From contig VDFB02187633.1 in NCBI GenBank assembly GCA_007258455.2, forward strand, positions 56,471 to 120,470: DNA of 64,000 nucleotides, in the 5' to 3' direction. Positions 45,631-57,360 of the stretch are shown here, piece by piece. The position numbers and the translations under genes were made by a program. The stretch comes from Sequoia sempervirens (taxonomy: Eukaryota; Streptophyta; Pinopsida; Cupressales; Cupressaceae). The first letter of the stretch is position 1; each line of letters begins with the position of its first letter. Under the pieces are notes generated by a model. That model was not told where the DNA came from, did not search any database, and saw only the letters and a list, made by a program, of their open reading frames with translations.

Positions 45631-46649
45631 TGATACAAATATTACAAGGCAAGTACTTCAAACTATTGTACCAGTTAAAGAAGTTGATATATTATAAAGT
45701 ATTCTTGAACTTCAAAATGCTATTGTATCAGGGAACAATGAGATGGTGCATGCCACAACCCTTTTGGAATCTGGTGAGAATGAAGACCCAATAGCTAAAC
45801 CTCCTTTGTTAGGTGATCAAGTGATTGATCCAATGCTATTGAAAGTTAACATGACAAAGAAACCAGCAGTGGTGAATATGGAGATCCTTGGAAGGAATCT
45901 CACCAATACAATTGTTGATGGCAGGTTTGGTGTGAACATACTTTCAGAAGATGGTTGGAGAAGTCTGGCAAGCCGACCATTTGGCCTCCAACTTTTCAAG
46001 TGGTGGGTGCACATCAACAAAGTATTAAGGTTCTTGGAGTTTTAATGGGCCAAAAGGTAATTATTGGAACCCAAACATTTTTTTTTGAATTTTGTGGTCA
46101 TTTTAATATGAAAGAAAGTATATGATGCATTGTTGGGTCGGGGTTGGTTGGTAGTAGCCAAAGCTGACTACAACTGGAAAAATAATGCAATCTCCATTGA
46201 GAACAAGGGTCAGAAGTATATAATTGATTTGAAGAACCAAGTAGTCAATGAGGGAGTAGCTTCCTTAGAATCGTGAAATTCAAACTCTGGAGAAGAATTG
46301 ACAAAGAAGTGGGATTAGGGTCCCCAATGGAATTGAACAACAAAGGGATTTTGGAATTATAGTTATGTTTGGAAGACGAAACAAGTTCTCTTTGTGGCCC
46401 ATTTCATTGAAAAATGGAGGACTATGGGGTATTTTTGTCAAATTGTAATTTTATTGAAGCTACAAAGATCAATGAAGTGGAACAAGGACTGTGTGATTAC
46501 AAGCAGTCTATGGAGAATGACTTTGAAAAGTTGGATAGTTTGTGTGTGAGATGTAGTACAAAGTTTGCAAAAGTTGACAATTTTTGTTATAGTAGTGGCA
46601 ATTGACTTTACAAAAGCTATCTTGGAATAATAATATTAAAACAATAGGT
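45631..46649 (+). pseudogene. protease region of the Tat-type element
   Basis: Open at 45743-46045: KPPLLGDQVIDPMLLKVNMT, then NTIVDGRFGVNILSEDGW, which is the retropepsin active site with DGG/DTG-like replaced by DGR. After frame breaks come VYDALLGRGWLVVAKADYNW and QKYIIDLKNQVVNE, the second half of the protease. It is the continuation of the gag at 39094-40186 beyond the copia insertion. No RT follows. Confidence 0.72.
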
Positions 46650-46654
46650 GACCT

Positions 46655-48300
46655 TGTAATGTCCCCATTTTGGTTTCTCTAGCATTGTAGTTGACTTTGA
46701 CCTTCTCGATGAGTGTCGGTCTTGTCAGAAGGATTATTTGATGTTGCCATGACCTTAGTTAGTCTTGACACTTATGCCATTTTTCAAAGTGAATTTTGGC
46801 TTGTGGTGTGTTCTCCAAGATTCTTGGAGAGAGTGTCTATTTATAGTAAGTCACTCGGTCAAGCCCGATTTTCATTATTCATCATTAGTATCACTCCAAT
46901 GTAGTTAGATTTCAATTCTGATGCTTTTGACAGTTTTTTCACCTTAGTATAATAGCTCGTTGGAATGAATAATTGAAAGTTTTAAATGTTGGACGCCGAT
47001 AAAGTGACTTTAAGCATCGGAAATGTTTAAATAATAAAATAAATCACTTTTTGGAGTACTAAGGCTTATTTAATTTATAAAGTGATTTTATATTATATTT
47101 TCCAAAAAGCTTCCGAAAATGTTATAAAAGGAGTTTTGTGAGCTCTTTTGCATTACGCAGATTATTACATTTTTTCTGGTGAAACCCTTGTGGTTTAGGG
47201 ATTGAACTCAGTTCATCTCAATACTTCTTGAGGACAAAAATCCTCTTGAATAATATCATCCACGGTGGTGAAAGATCTTCCTTGGTCGATTGCTGATAGA
47301 TTCATCCTGAGTCTATGTTGTTGCTTCATTGTTGTGATTTTCAGATTTGATCGGAAGGGTTTGATTTGCAGAATCTTTCAATAAATGATTTTGGAAGACA
47401 AGTCATAGGTATGATTGAAGATTTGCAACCTAGGTATGATTGAAGATTTGCAATTTTGTGAAGTCTTGCAGGCAAGACAAAATTGATAAAGTTTGCAGAG
47501 GGTTGCTGGAAGACAGCTTATCTTTTATTTTCAAAGGTTTATAGGAAGATTATAGGCATCATGAATGGAAAATTGAATACAGAGTGAGGAGACTATTTGT
47601 GTGTGATGCCATTCTATCAAGGTTATTGTTGCTGAGCATAAATATTGTTATGGTTGGGCATAAGAGTTGATTTTAGAGGAATCGTGGAGCCTCCATTCCT
47701 AGGCCCTTCACCTTGAATACCACGAGTTGTATGGAGTTGTGACTAAGGTGTTTGGGGTTGTGTGTGCTGGCCGTCATCTTTCCTGAACGAATTGTGGGTC
47801 TGTTTTTGAGTTATTTGCAGTTGTGTGAGGGTGTGGGAAGTTTGAAATTTCATTGTTATTGCTAGCACAGTCTCAAACCAGCTTCTAGGCAAGTTTGGAG
47901 GTGGCGTTGAGGATGGAAGACCCATGGTTGGTGATCTTGGGTGATTGAATATTGAGTGCAGATATATAAGTTCAATGCAAATTGTATGAGGTCAGGAAAA
48001 TAATTAAATTTATCTCTGCAATCTGTTCTTATAGCAGCCACTGCATATTTTATATTTTTGCCTCTTTGTTGCAAATGGAATGTAGGACAAGTGTTATAAT
48101 TCCTTTCGAGTATCATAAATGTTTATTGTATATGAATGAATTGCAAAGAGCATGTTATATGATTCTATTACTTACCTAAACACTTCCATAACAAACACAT
48201 TCAGAATCTTCAAACAGTGAACCTCATGTCAAGTGTTCGATGAAATGCCAGAGCAAAGAAATCAGAAGTTTTAAGAAAAAAAATCACTTGAGTCATTTCA
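46655..48300 (+). mobile_element. solo LTR (1646 bp) of a chromovirus-like element
   Basis: It starts TGTAATGTCCCCATTTTGG and ends GAGTCATTTCA. The TSD gacct is perfect (46650-46654 and 48301-48305). No coding domain. It is inserted in the Tat-type element and therefore younger than it. Confidence 0.88.
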
Positions 48301-48305
48301 GACCT

Positions 48306-49783
48306 GGAGCTTATTGTATAGTGGGTCAGACATAAAAAGGAATTTATTAAAGTCAGGGAAGAAAATAAATATAAAAAAAGAACTATATGGCAACCAATAA
48401 GGAGAAGAATAAAAAATTATGATTTTCCCTTGATCATACGACCACATCTTAAAATTATTGCAAGGCAAAAAGGATTAAATCTTAAGGTATGGTCAACTAA
48501 AGATCCTATATATTACCATACAGCTTCTTCAAAAATGCCAATGATTTTTTATTTTCTATCACCCTACTACCCTTAGTTTACAAGCTATACGAGCACCCTT
48601 TGCTCTTATAGTACAATTTTCATTTACATACAACCTTATCTCATTTCTGTTTTCACCATATGGCCTAAGGTTTCATTATCTCTTTACAACTCATGTAATG
48701 TAACACCACCGTACTGTCTGTATATGCCACAATTGTTGTATGACCTCCTATTTGTACTACTGTCATATGACCTCTTAATTATACTACTATTGTATGCCTC
48801 ATTATTCCTCCCACCATACAAGCTACATCAAAATCTTTCATCCTAAGGTTTGATCCAACACTCCCTACTTTATAGGTTGCACTTCCATTGACCACAGTAC
48901 AGTTTGCAGTTCATACCTCCCTACAATTTGAACATCCACCATCAACTAGACAACTACAATTTTTCAGTTGTCGCTCTTACCATACTATTCCTTGCTCTAG
49001 TTTTATAATTAAGAAATTGGGCAAATTTTGCATAATTTGAGTTGTGGGTGATTAGAAATCCTTGATGCTTGTTGCACACCATTGTACAACCTTCTACGTG
49101 GCCTTGGTTTAGAAAAAAATGATTTGCTCTCAAATTTTGATTGAAGCAAAACTAGTCGGTTCTTCCTCAGACTATGACTTTGGCAGCAACATAGAATTCC
49201 TTATACAGATTGGTGAATTGGATGAATGCACATTCTTGGCATATGGGAACACTAAACAATCTTTTCATGATCAAAATGCATTTGAGATGCTTGCAGTACT
49301 ATTTGGGTTTAGTGATTGATTGGGTGCAACATTCTCAGTTTTTAGTGTGCAATCAAATGGGTTCCCTTGGTTGGTTGGTGCTAAGCATTATTCACCTACA
49401 GGCATATGTTGGTTAGACACTCCAAAAACTTTGGTTTTTGGCTTTATAAGCGTTGTTTTTTGCCTTTCAAAAAATCATGAAAAAGGTGTGCACCATGAAG
49501 GTCTTCATGTGGGCTTGGTGGCCGTTGGGTGCACTGCCCCAAGACCCTCATAAGGGGCACTACCCCTCAACCTTGCTGGGGGCATTGCCCCCAAACCCAA
49601 CTAAACTCATTTGATTTTCCAAGTACTCTCCAAGTCCAAGTTCGCGAACTATGCTTCCAAGTTTGCCTATGAGTCTTCGTCTACAATATTGTCATCAATT
49701 TGTAAAGTCTTCCTTAATGTTACTTGATGCTTACTTGTTTTCCTTGTTGTTTGGAAGACAACTTTTTTCTTTTGAAGGGATGA
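48306..49783 (+). other. 3' internal non-coding part of the Tat-type element
   Basis: No RT, RNase H or integrase motif in any frame. Bases 49119-49330 contain a segment shared with 6740-6860. The region 49540-49610 has short G/C-rich hairpins (ggggcactacccct, gggggcattgccccc). It ends in a polypurine-like gaagggatga before the 3' LTR. Confidence 0.6.
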
Positions 49784-50119
49784 TCTAGTTAGTGTACAAT
49801 GCCTATTATCATGTTTTGATAATATGGTTTATTTGACTATGTATTAATTGTTTGATGGCTTCAAGTGGTTATAAGAGTTAGTTAGTTGATAGTGTGTTCC
49901 TCTTAACAACTGCCAAGTTCTTTAATTAGATTTTGTATCATCAAGGAAAGTAGTATGATCTAGTTGGATTGAATCTAATCCTTGGCTGGCCATCTCCAGT
50001 CTACTTTTGTAATAACTTCTTGTGTGAATAAAGATATACTTTTACTCCTTCATTTGGTATGCATTGTTAATTCTGTTCACTACTTCAAGTATTCATTTTA
50101 TTGGATAGGAGAGTAAATA
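49784..50119 (+). repeat. 3' LTR of the Tat-type element (336 bp)
   Basis: It starts tctagttagtgtacaatgcc (TG changed to TC) and ends gagtaaata (CA changed to TA), followed by the TSD gagag. Confidence 0.87.
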
Positions 50120-50169
50120 GAGAGAATTGTCATTTTTAGGAAAAAATTGATCAATCAACACAAATTTGT

Positions 50170-50650
50170 AAAAGAATCATGTAGACTTAGATTAGCAAAC
50201 GCCAATTAGCTGTTTTATTGCCTTCTCATCTGACATGCTTTAGTCAAATACCATCAAATTGATCCATTAATCTTTTAACTTCCTTCTATAGCTACAAATC
50301 CTCAAAGAAGTGATGTTACCATTATTTAGATTGTTGATAATGAGGTTGGAATATCCTTTAACGATAAGATTTCAAACTCTTGACTTAGTTCCCTACGTAA
50401 TCCCCAAGATTAGACCTTTAGCTTCAACTATATTATTCAAATTAATGCCAATAAAGTGAGTGCTTGATGACATCATCGCCATCATGACTTATAATGAGCA
50501 CACACGCTCCAAACAAATTCAAGTCACTTTTTGATGCACATTCGAAATTCATAATGACCCACCCACTCTTTAGGTGGCACCGATGTACAATGGGATTTTT
50601 TTTCCAAACCTTAGGAAGAGAGTGATAAAAAGGATTTCTAATCATAGTTC
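50170..50650 (-). pseudogene. LINE RNase H domain
   Basis: The minus-strand frame (50645-50442) reads SGWVIMNFECASKSDLNLFG then ACVLIISHDGDDVIK. This is close to the plant LINE-type RNase H start (W.K.NFDGAS.GNPG..G.G.VIRD..G), with catalytic Asp replaced by Glu. Further on, the downstream frame keeps HVR-EGNKTANW at about 50200 after a stop. Confidence 0.7.
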
Positions 50651-50989
50651 AATTCCTCAAAATACAAAACTTTGAGGGATTAGCCTTTTGGATTTACAAA
50701 TATTAAGAGAAATAATGCATCAAGTGCATGCCTCCACTATTTCCTCCCAGATTTTGTCTAGAGTCTTCTCCTTTGCATTATAAATCCTATTATACCTTTC
50801 AAGCCACACGTTCCAAAGAATGAAGCTTGGAGCCATGTTCCACAATTCTTAAAAGAGATTAAGAGTTACAAGATGTTGTCAAGCATTCAAACTATTCTTA
50901 GAGGGATTCTAGAACACCCACTTGAGATTAAATCATCTTAAAAGTCTATTCTAGATACCCTTGACAAATCACAAAGCAATGTTAAGTGA

Positions 50990-51797
50990 GAACACTCTTC
51001 CTTATGAGTAAAGCATAAAGAATATTGACTGGGATCAAAATCTCTTTTGTAGATTGTCCTATGTGAGAATTTGAGCATGGTAGGAAAGCCAAAGAAAAAA
51101 GCTTGCTTTTGGACAAGCCTTTGAGTACCAAATTTGATCCCAAACAAACAAAGAGGGATTCCTAATAGGAAGAAGCATACCATATCTTTTCTTAAGAGAA
51201 TAGACCCCTATCCCATCTTGTTTCCGCCTAAAAAGATCATCCGTTCCAAATAGGTTTGAAGCTCTAAAGGAGGACCAATAGGCAAATCCTAGAGTCTTCT
51301 AGAATATCAGGGAACTTAGGAATAGATTTCCACTTTCTTGATTGCCCCCTTTCCTCCGTATCGTCTTCCCAATAGTCATTGACCATTGTGCCCCAATAAT
51401 TTTTAAGGATATTCATCAAAGGCTGAAGTTCTTGGAGAACACTCTTCCTTATGAGTAAAGCATAAAGAATATTGACTAGGACCAAAAACCTATTTTGTAG
51501 ATTGTCCTATGTGAGAATTTGAGAATGGTGGGAAAGCCAAAGAAAAAAGCTTGCTTTTGGCCAAGCCTTTGAGTGCCAAATTTGATCCCAAACAAACAAA
51601 GAGGGATTCCCAATAGGAAGAAGCTTTGAAAGAGGACCAATAGGCAAATCCTAGAGTCTTCTAGAGTATCAGGGAACTTAGGAATAGATTTCCACTTTCT
51701 TGATTGCCCCCTTTCCTTAGTATCGTCTTCCCAATAGTCATTGACCATTGTGCTCCAAATTTTTTTAAGGATATTCATCAAAGGCTAAAGTTCCTAG
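50990..51797. repeat. 447-bp tandem duplication inside the LINE
   Basis: Copy 1 is 50990-51436. Copy 2 is 51437-51797, with an internal deletion of about 85 bp (after gggattcccaataggaagaagc). Both start gaacactcttccttatgagt and are otherwise near identical, covering the zf-RVT-like segment (LFGIKFGTQRL...KQAFFFGFPT). Confidence 0.9.
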
Positions 51798-52379
51798 ATT
51801 TTTTTGATTTTTCATCCCAAAAGAAAGTGCTTTTTCCATTCTAAATAATTCTAAAACAAAATTGATAATTAAACAGTTAAATCCTTCACATCCTCCTAAA
51901 AAATCAATCTGTAGGGGGGATCATGTCTATGAAGAAGGCACATAGGATTACCTCTTGAAAAATATTTGTCCTTGAGAATGCTGATCTAGGAGGCTTCTTT
52001 GTCGGATAAGAATCTCCAATCTTAGTTAGGAGAGCTTGGTTAAAGAGAAAAATATCTTTTAAGACCGAAATCATTCCTATTCATACCTTTGCAAATGTTA
52101 CTCCGATAAACTAGGGGGTATTTAAACTAATCCTCAGTGCCTCTCTAGAGGAAGTTCGCACAATAGAGTTAACCTTTGACATGATGCTTCTAGGAGTTAT
52201 CATAAGAGAGAATTTTTATATAGGAATAGCTTGGAAGATTGATGTTAGGAGAGTGACTTTATTTGCAAAAGATAACTATTTGCTTTTCTACACATCTAAA
52301 ATTTGGTTCAATCTTTTCAAAACAAGAGTCCAAAGCTATTTCTTGTGTCCTAGAAACATATGGAAACCCAAATAGGTAT

Positions 52380-52511
52380 TTGAAGGACTTCCTTTCTTGA
52401 AAGGTAGGCATCTAGAGAGAAAAGCTTGTCCTTTGCTGTTGATATTAAAGAAAAAAATAGTAGATTTATCTCTATTAACCTTTCGGCCCAAAGCATGTTC
52501 ATAAATAGTAA
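52380..52511 (-). pseudogene. LINE RT, part downstream of the solo LTR
   Basis: The minus strand reads VLTIYEHALGRKVNRDKSTI then FFFNINS, typical of the LINE RT just after the catalytic motif (..GQKVN..KS.IFFS.N). The adjoining RT part is at 54114 onward, beyond the solo LTR. Confidence 0.72.
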
Positions 52512-52516
52512 GAACG

Positions 52517-54108
52517 TGTAATGTCCCCGTTTTGGAGGTAGTGTAATTTAATTAAATTAATTAATTAAGTTGTCCAAAATAATGATATTTCATGAGGATG
52601 AGTAATTGATTATTTTAATTAAATTAAAAAGTGATATTAAGTTAATTATTTATAAGGATATCAAATAAATCAATATTATAAGGTGACCTTATATTTAATT
52701 AATTTAATAAAGTGACTTAAATGAAATATTATATCATAAAGTCACTAAAATAAAATAAAATAATATTCTAGAAGCTTCTTGAAGAATTGGAGAAAAAGAA
52801 TAAATAGAGGGGTTGGCTGGGCTTCTAATCATCCAGTTGTTGAATATTGTTTGATTCATTTCATTGGGGAAGCCTATGCTTTCTGCAGTTTCTTCATTCA
52901 ATCATTGAGACTGAAAGCTCTCTTTGGTTGGCAACTCTGAGGTTGTGAAACTATCAGCTGATATTGTTGCATTGTTGGATGTAGCATTTCAGTCATTTCA
53001 CTTGAGCAAAATTAGTGGCCAAAGGCCAATTTTGCATGGTACGATTTTGGAGGGTTGCTGGAGATATTTTTGTGCATTGGTCTCATCGATTTGGCATAGC
53101 AGGGGTTGACTTGCATTCTACATCATCATATACAAGTTCTGGTTTTATTCATCAGTCATTATTATCAGCATATAGAGCCACGATTTTGCTCATGGCAATT
53201 TCTCCTTGGTTCGATCTTGCTTGAGGGTGGTGGTGCTTCATTCTTGGGGCCAAGACGTCTTTGTTTGGTGCTTTATTGGAGACCAGGAGGCTGCAAATAA
53301 TTTTATATCAGAAGATCATGCTACAACAGGGGCGGCTGTTTGAGGGATTCGACTTGGCTTCATGGAGACTCCATTCTTTGCATAAGGATCTGCCACAGCG
53401 TCATCAATCTTAGGAGCTTCATTGCATCAGGTTCTTGCATTTTATTAAGTCCAATTGCATTGTTCTATCAACTTGCACAGGTTGCTGCTGTAGGTGCTGA
53501 ATCACAGTCATACACAGAGATATCTGAATGTAGTCTTTGCATATATCATAAGGAGTTCAGTTGCATAGTGAGAAGTCTTAGTTGCTGCATTTTGAGATTG
53601 CAAGTCAGTCATAGTCATTGGCGATAAATTGTAATCAGACTGATGAAATATTTAATGGCAAATCATGAAGATAGAAGTTTGACTGCAAATTGTTTGTGGT
53701 AATATCTTACTTGCTGAAGGTGGTCAATGACATAAGAAGATTGTTCAAGAATTGTTGTTAAAAGTCAATGGTCTGTAGCTTTACATTTGAATGTATTTCC
53801 AGTCACTTAGAGTTTCATGCCAAGTGTTTGTATTAATGCCAAGTGGCTGTAAGTGCACATTTCTCATGTTTTGGTCATATATATGCATTCAAAAGACAAA
53901 TAACAAGTGCATTTGCATTTACTACTTTGCATACATCATTGTAGTGTTAATTCTCAAGCTTCTAGACCTCTTTGATATCATTACAAGTTTGCAAAATCAG
54001 ACTGAAACTTTACATCTGCAAGTTAAGAGGTTACATGTGAATTGTTTGACAATATTCCTTGAGCTCATCTTCAGCATTTTGAGGGCAGTTTGAGCAAGGG
54101 ATATTACA
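52517..54108 (+). mobile_element. solo LTR (1592 bp) inside the LINE
   Basis: The ends are TGTAATGTCCC and GGGATATTACA, inverted at 10 of 11 positions. The flanking 5-mers are gaacg (52512-52516) and gaatg (54109-54113), a TSD with one CpG-type C-to-T change. The LINE reading resumes on both sides. Confidence 0.9.
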
Positions 54109-54113
54109 GAATG

Positions 54114-55300
54114 TTCTTGATAGTTTTGTGTTCTTTGATAGGAGTAGCGTAGTCTCAATTGTTGATGAGTAAGCTTTTTACCCAAGGAGAAATCTTGGAG
54201 CCCTTTTAGAGATCTTCTAGCTTTAAGAAATCCAATATACTTGCGAAGAGATTCTACCATAATAATCAAAAGACAAGAAGAAAGTGGATTCTCTTGCCTT
54301 AAACCCTATGAAGTCATAAAGAAACCTTTTGTCGAGCCATTGACCATGATCGAGAAATTGGCGGTAGCGTCATAGTTTTTGACCCAAGTTCTCCAATTAG
54401 AGCCAAATGTGAACTTTGCCAACACATGGTCTAAGAATTTCTTGGTGACTATCCTAAGCTTGTGAGGTCTAATTTGAGGAGCATTTCTTTCCTTTTGCTA
54501 ACCTATAATGAGTAAATCAATTTGTGCATTGTGACAATACCACTAGTGATTTGTTTCCCTGGACAAAACCTCCTTGCTCCTTTGAGAATATAGTAGGGAG
54601 GAGAGTTTTTAACCTATTACCAATAACCTTAGAGATAATCTTGTACAATATTGCATAGGGAAATTATCTAAAGTCTTTAATTCTGATAGCATCCTTCCTC
54701 TTGGGAATGAGTGTCAAGAAAGTAGAATTGAAGGATTTCAAAATAGATATGGAGTCTTGAGATTCTTGAACAACTTCTCATAGATCATCCCCCATAAGGG
54801 CCCAAAGCCTTTGGAAAAAGAGGGCTTGAAACCCATCCTACCCAAGAACCCTATCTCCAGTCATGCCAAAGAGAGCCACCTGAACTTCATCTTTAGAAAT
54901 ATTCTGTACAAGCCTCTCATTTTCCAGTTGATTGATCAAGGAGGGGATCTGGTCAATAAAAAGTTCTTGCTTGTTATAACTGTCTTGATTATCCATTGAA
55001 AGCATTTTCTCCCAGAAAGATACCAAGGAGCACTTGAGGGTTTGAGGGTCTTTAGTAACTCCATCTTCCAATTGAAGTGTGGAGATGTGATTTCCTTGTC
55101 TTTGGATTTTATAGGCAATGTGAAAAAACTTAGTTTTTATTATTTCCTTCTTAGAGCCATTTGATTCTAGAATTTTGGTTCTAGTAGATGTCCTCTTGTT
55201 TGTAAATATCATAAAGCTTATGAGGGATCTCTTTTTCCTATTCCAAGAGATAATTCAAATTGCTGTTATCCAAGTTGAAACTAAATCTCAATCATTCTCC
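54114..55300 (-). pseudogene. LINE RT, upstream part
   Basis: Minus-strand 55212-54838 reads TKFFHIAYKIQRQGNHISTL then QLEDGVTKDP, and SKDEVQVALFGMTGDRVLGW and DGFQALFFQRLW around 54800, the pre-RT to RT start of plant LINEs. The catalytic block near 54130-54180 is scrambled by a shift (HQQLRLRYSYQ), so no YADD remains. Confidence 0.78.
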
Positions 55301-55459
55301 TCTCCAAAGTAGCTTTTTCTTTGACAGATTTTTGAGGTTGTGACAGTTCCGTCCTTTTAGTCTAACCTCAAGAGCTTTCAATTTATTATTGAATATGTAC
55401 ATTCTTGTACCATAGAGCTCATGCTAATTTTGCAACAAGAACAAATAGCCCGGTTGAAA

Positions 55460-56198
55460 TCAGGATGAGTTAACCACATTTTCTCCAATTTAAATGGAGT
55501 GTGTTTGGGAAAGAATTAGGGTCAACGGTCAAGGAAATTGGCTTATGATCTGAGCCTCCCTCCATAAGAACTTTATTGCTGCGAATGAAATTATTATCTA
55601 ACCAAGAGGTAGAAGCCAAGAAGTGATCAATCCTAGCCAAGAAGTGATCAATCCTAGCCAAGAGTGAATCATTTACCTTCTATTAGTCTAGGTGAACTGA
55701 CCTCTTTTAGGATGAACATCCTAGAGGGAAGAATCTCTAAGGAGAGAAGGAAGCCCTGCCTTATTAGGCAGAGAAGGAGCTCCACCCTTCTTTTCAGAAG
55801 ACTCAAGCCTAGCATTGAAATCACTAGCCACTATCCACTTAGTTTCTTCATCCACTTTCAACAGATCTTTGATTTGGCCCCAATAATGAATCTTTTCCTA
55901 GATTATGAGAGGACCATAAACATTAATAAGAGAAAAACATAGATTAGAGGAATTTCTTGCCTATTCTAGATGATGGCTAGACCACTAGTTATACCTTTGG
56001 CTTCGGTATGCGTAATCTACTAATCCCCCATTTGCGTGGAAAGAGAGTCATATTCTGGACTTCTTGATTGGAGTTGATTTTAGTTTCCTGTATTATGCAG
56101 ATATCCATATTGAATTTCTATAAGAATCTCTAGAGCAACATTATCTTGGAGGGGGAGCTGGAGTTCTATCCCCTAGTGTTCCATGAGAAAATCTTCAT
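55460..56198 (-). pseudogene. LINE endonuclease (ORF2 start)
   Basis: ATG at 56198 (minus) opens MKIFSWNTRG, then a stop, and NMDICIIQETKIN, the typical endonuclease beginning. At 55661-55470 stands RIDHFLASTSWLDNNF and GGSDHKPISLTV, containing the catalytic SDH. A direct repeat of the RIDHFLA codons (ATTGATCACTTC..., 55620-55660) duplicates a few residues. Confidence 0.78.
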
Positions 56199-56229
56199 TG
56201 AGTAACGTGGTATATCTACCAAAGCTACA

Positions 56230-57360
56230 AATTGTAAAGTGGTATATATGTTTGGTCACCTGACCTTTGCATGCCCAAAATCTACTTTTCTTTTTTCAGC
56301 CCATTTGTGAGTTGTAACCTTGCTTGAACTGTTTGGTTCCAAATTGGAGCAGTCTTGGTGATCCAAGGGGATGCCAGGCTTCTCTTGTACCCTCCTATTG
56401 AAATTAAATTTAAGGACTGATACTGTTGTCCTTGATTTTCTTTGCTGAAGGATCCATCTCCATTTCTGGTTTATCTACCAGCTTTTATATATCTTCTTTG
56501 AACTTATAGGGTTTTAGCAGATCTTTCTATTCCTTAGATTCACTTTCTTGGAATTGAGTCTCTTTAACAATCTCTATGCCATCTTGTGAAGATTAACCTG
56601 ATCTACATCCTTTTTATTCTCTTTGTCTGGGAACTTGTTTCTAATCGTATGCTTCTTTTTAAAAACAAACCCTCCTAATCTTTCTCAAAGTCTTTTTAGA
56701 CTTATGTATTTACACTTTCACATGAAAAGTAGGGCATTGACTAATAAGATGTCCATATCCATGGCATGCCAGACATCTGAACAACAAACTTTCATAATCC
56801 AGAGCTTGGAACCATTATGCTTCACTAACTTTCAAGATAATACTTTTTGAAAGAGGAATAGAAAGATCAAGTTCCACACATTCTTGCATAAATAGAAAGA
56901 CCTTTTCCATGGAAAGGCCAAGAGATGTTAATAGTTGATCCCAAAGATTTGGCAATTATTTCAAAAACATGTTGGGACCAAAACTCTTGAGGGAGAGTGT
57001 ACATTCAGATCCAAACTGGAGCCATAAAAGGCGTTTCCTTTAAGGGTTTGAAGCCCACATGCCAGTGCTTCATAAAGAGCCCAAAATCTCAGTAGAAATA
57101 GGAACCATGTCCAAAAACCACATTTCTATCCGATTCATTGGCAAAAATAGCAATAAAGTATCCTTTGGCACAGGCTTGTAACTCAAGGTCTTTATTATGT
57201 TTCCAGTTCCAATACAACTCTTCCGGAGGTAGCTGGATGCCAGGGAATCTGCAAATCAAGCGTCTTCTATGCAAAGAGTCCATGTTCTTTTGGATTTCAT
57301 GGACATCAAAATTGATGCTTGGGGAATCAGCTGAAGTTGGTATGCATTGATTTAGACTAT
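56230..57360 (-). pseudogene. LINE ORF1 with CCHC knuckle
   Basis: The minus-strand frame 57283-57089 (MDSLHRRRLICRFPGIQLPP, AIFANESDRNVVFGHGSYFY) matches the plant LINE ORF1 start (DUF4283-like). A zinc knuckle RCLACHGYGHLISQCPTF is present at about 56780-56725 in a shifted frame. Stops lie in between. Its usual role is RNA binding and chaperoning. Confidence 0.72.

Larger units (their letters stand above)
38125..50119 (+). mobile_element. Tat-type Ty3/gypsy gag-pro element with two nested insertions
   Basis: The ends are defined by 334-336-bp LTRs (38125-38458 and 49784-50119) and a perfect TSD gagag (38120-38124 and 50120-50124). A tRNA-Asp-like primer site follows the 5' LTR. The interior has gag with several zinc knuckles and a retropepsin, but no RT or integrase. 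A minus-strand copia (40309-45625) and a solo LTR (46655-48300) are inserted in it, each with its own TSD. Subtracting them leaves about 5.0 kb. By eye the two LTRs differ at roughly one position in eight, so the insertion is old. Confidence 0.9.

Noticed and set aside
47743..48179. Open frames on both strands in the solo LTR
   Set aside because: They lie wholly inside an LTR defined by a perfect TSD and have no domain content.
53340..54093. Cys/Ser-rich plus-strand frames in 53340-54093
   Set aside because: They are internal to the solo LTR 52517-54108, which is bounded by inverted ends and a TSD, and they match no known family.
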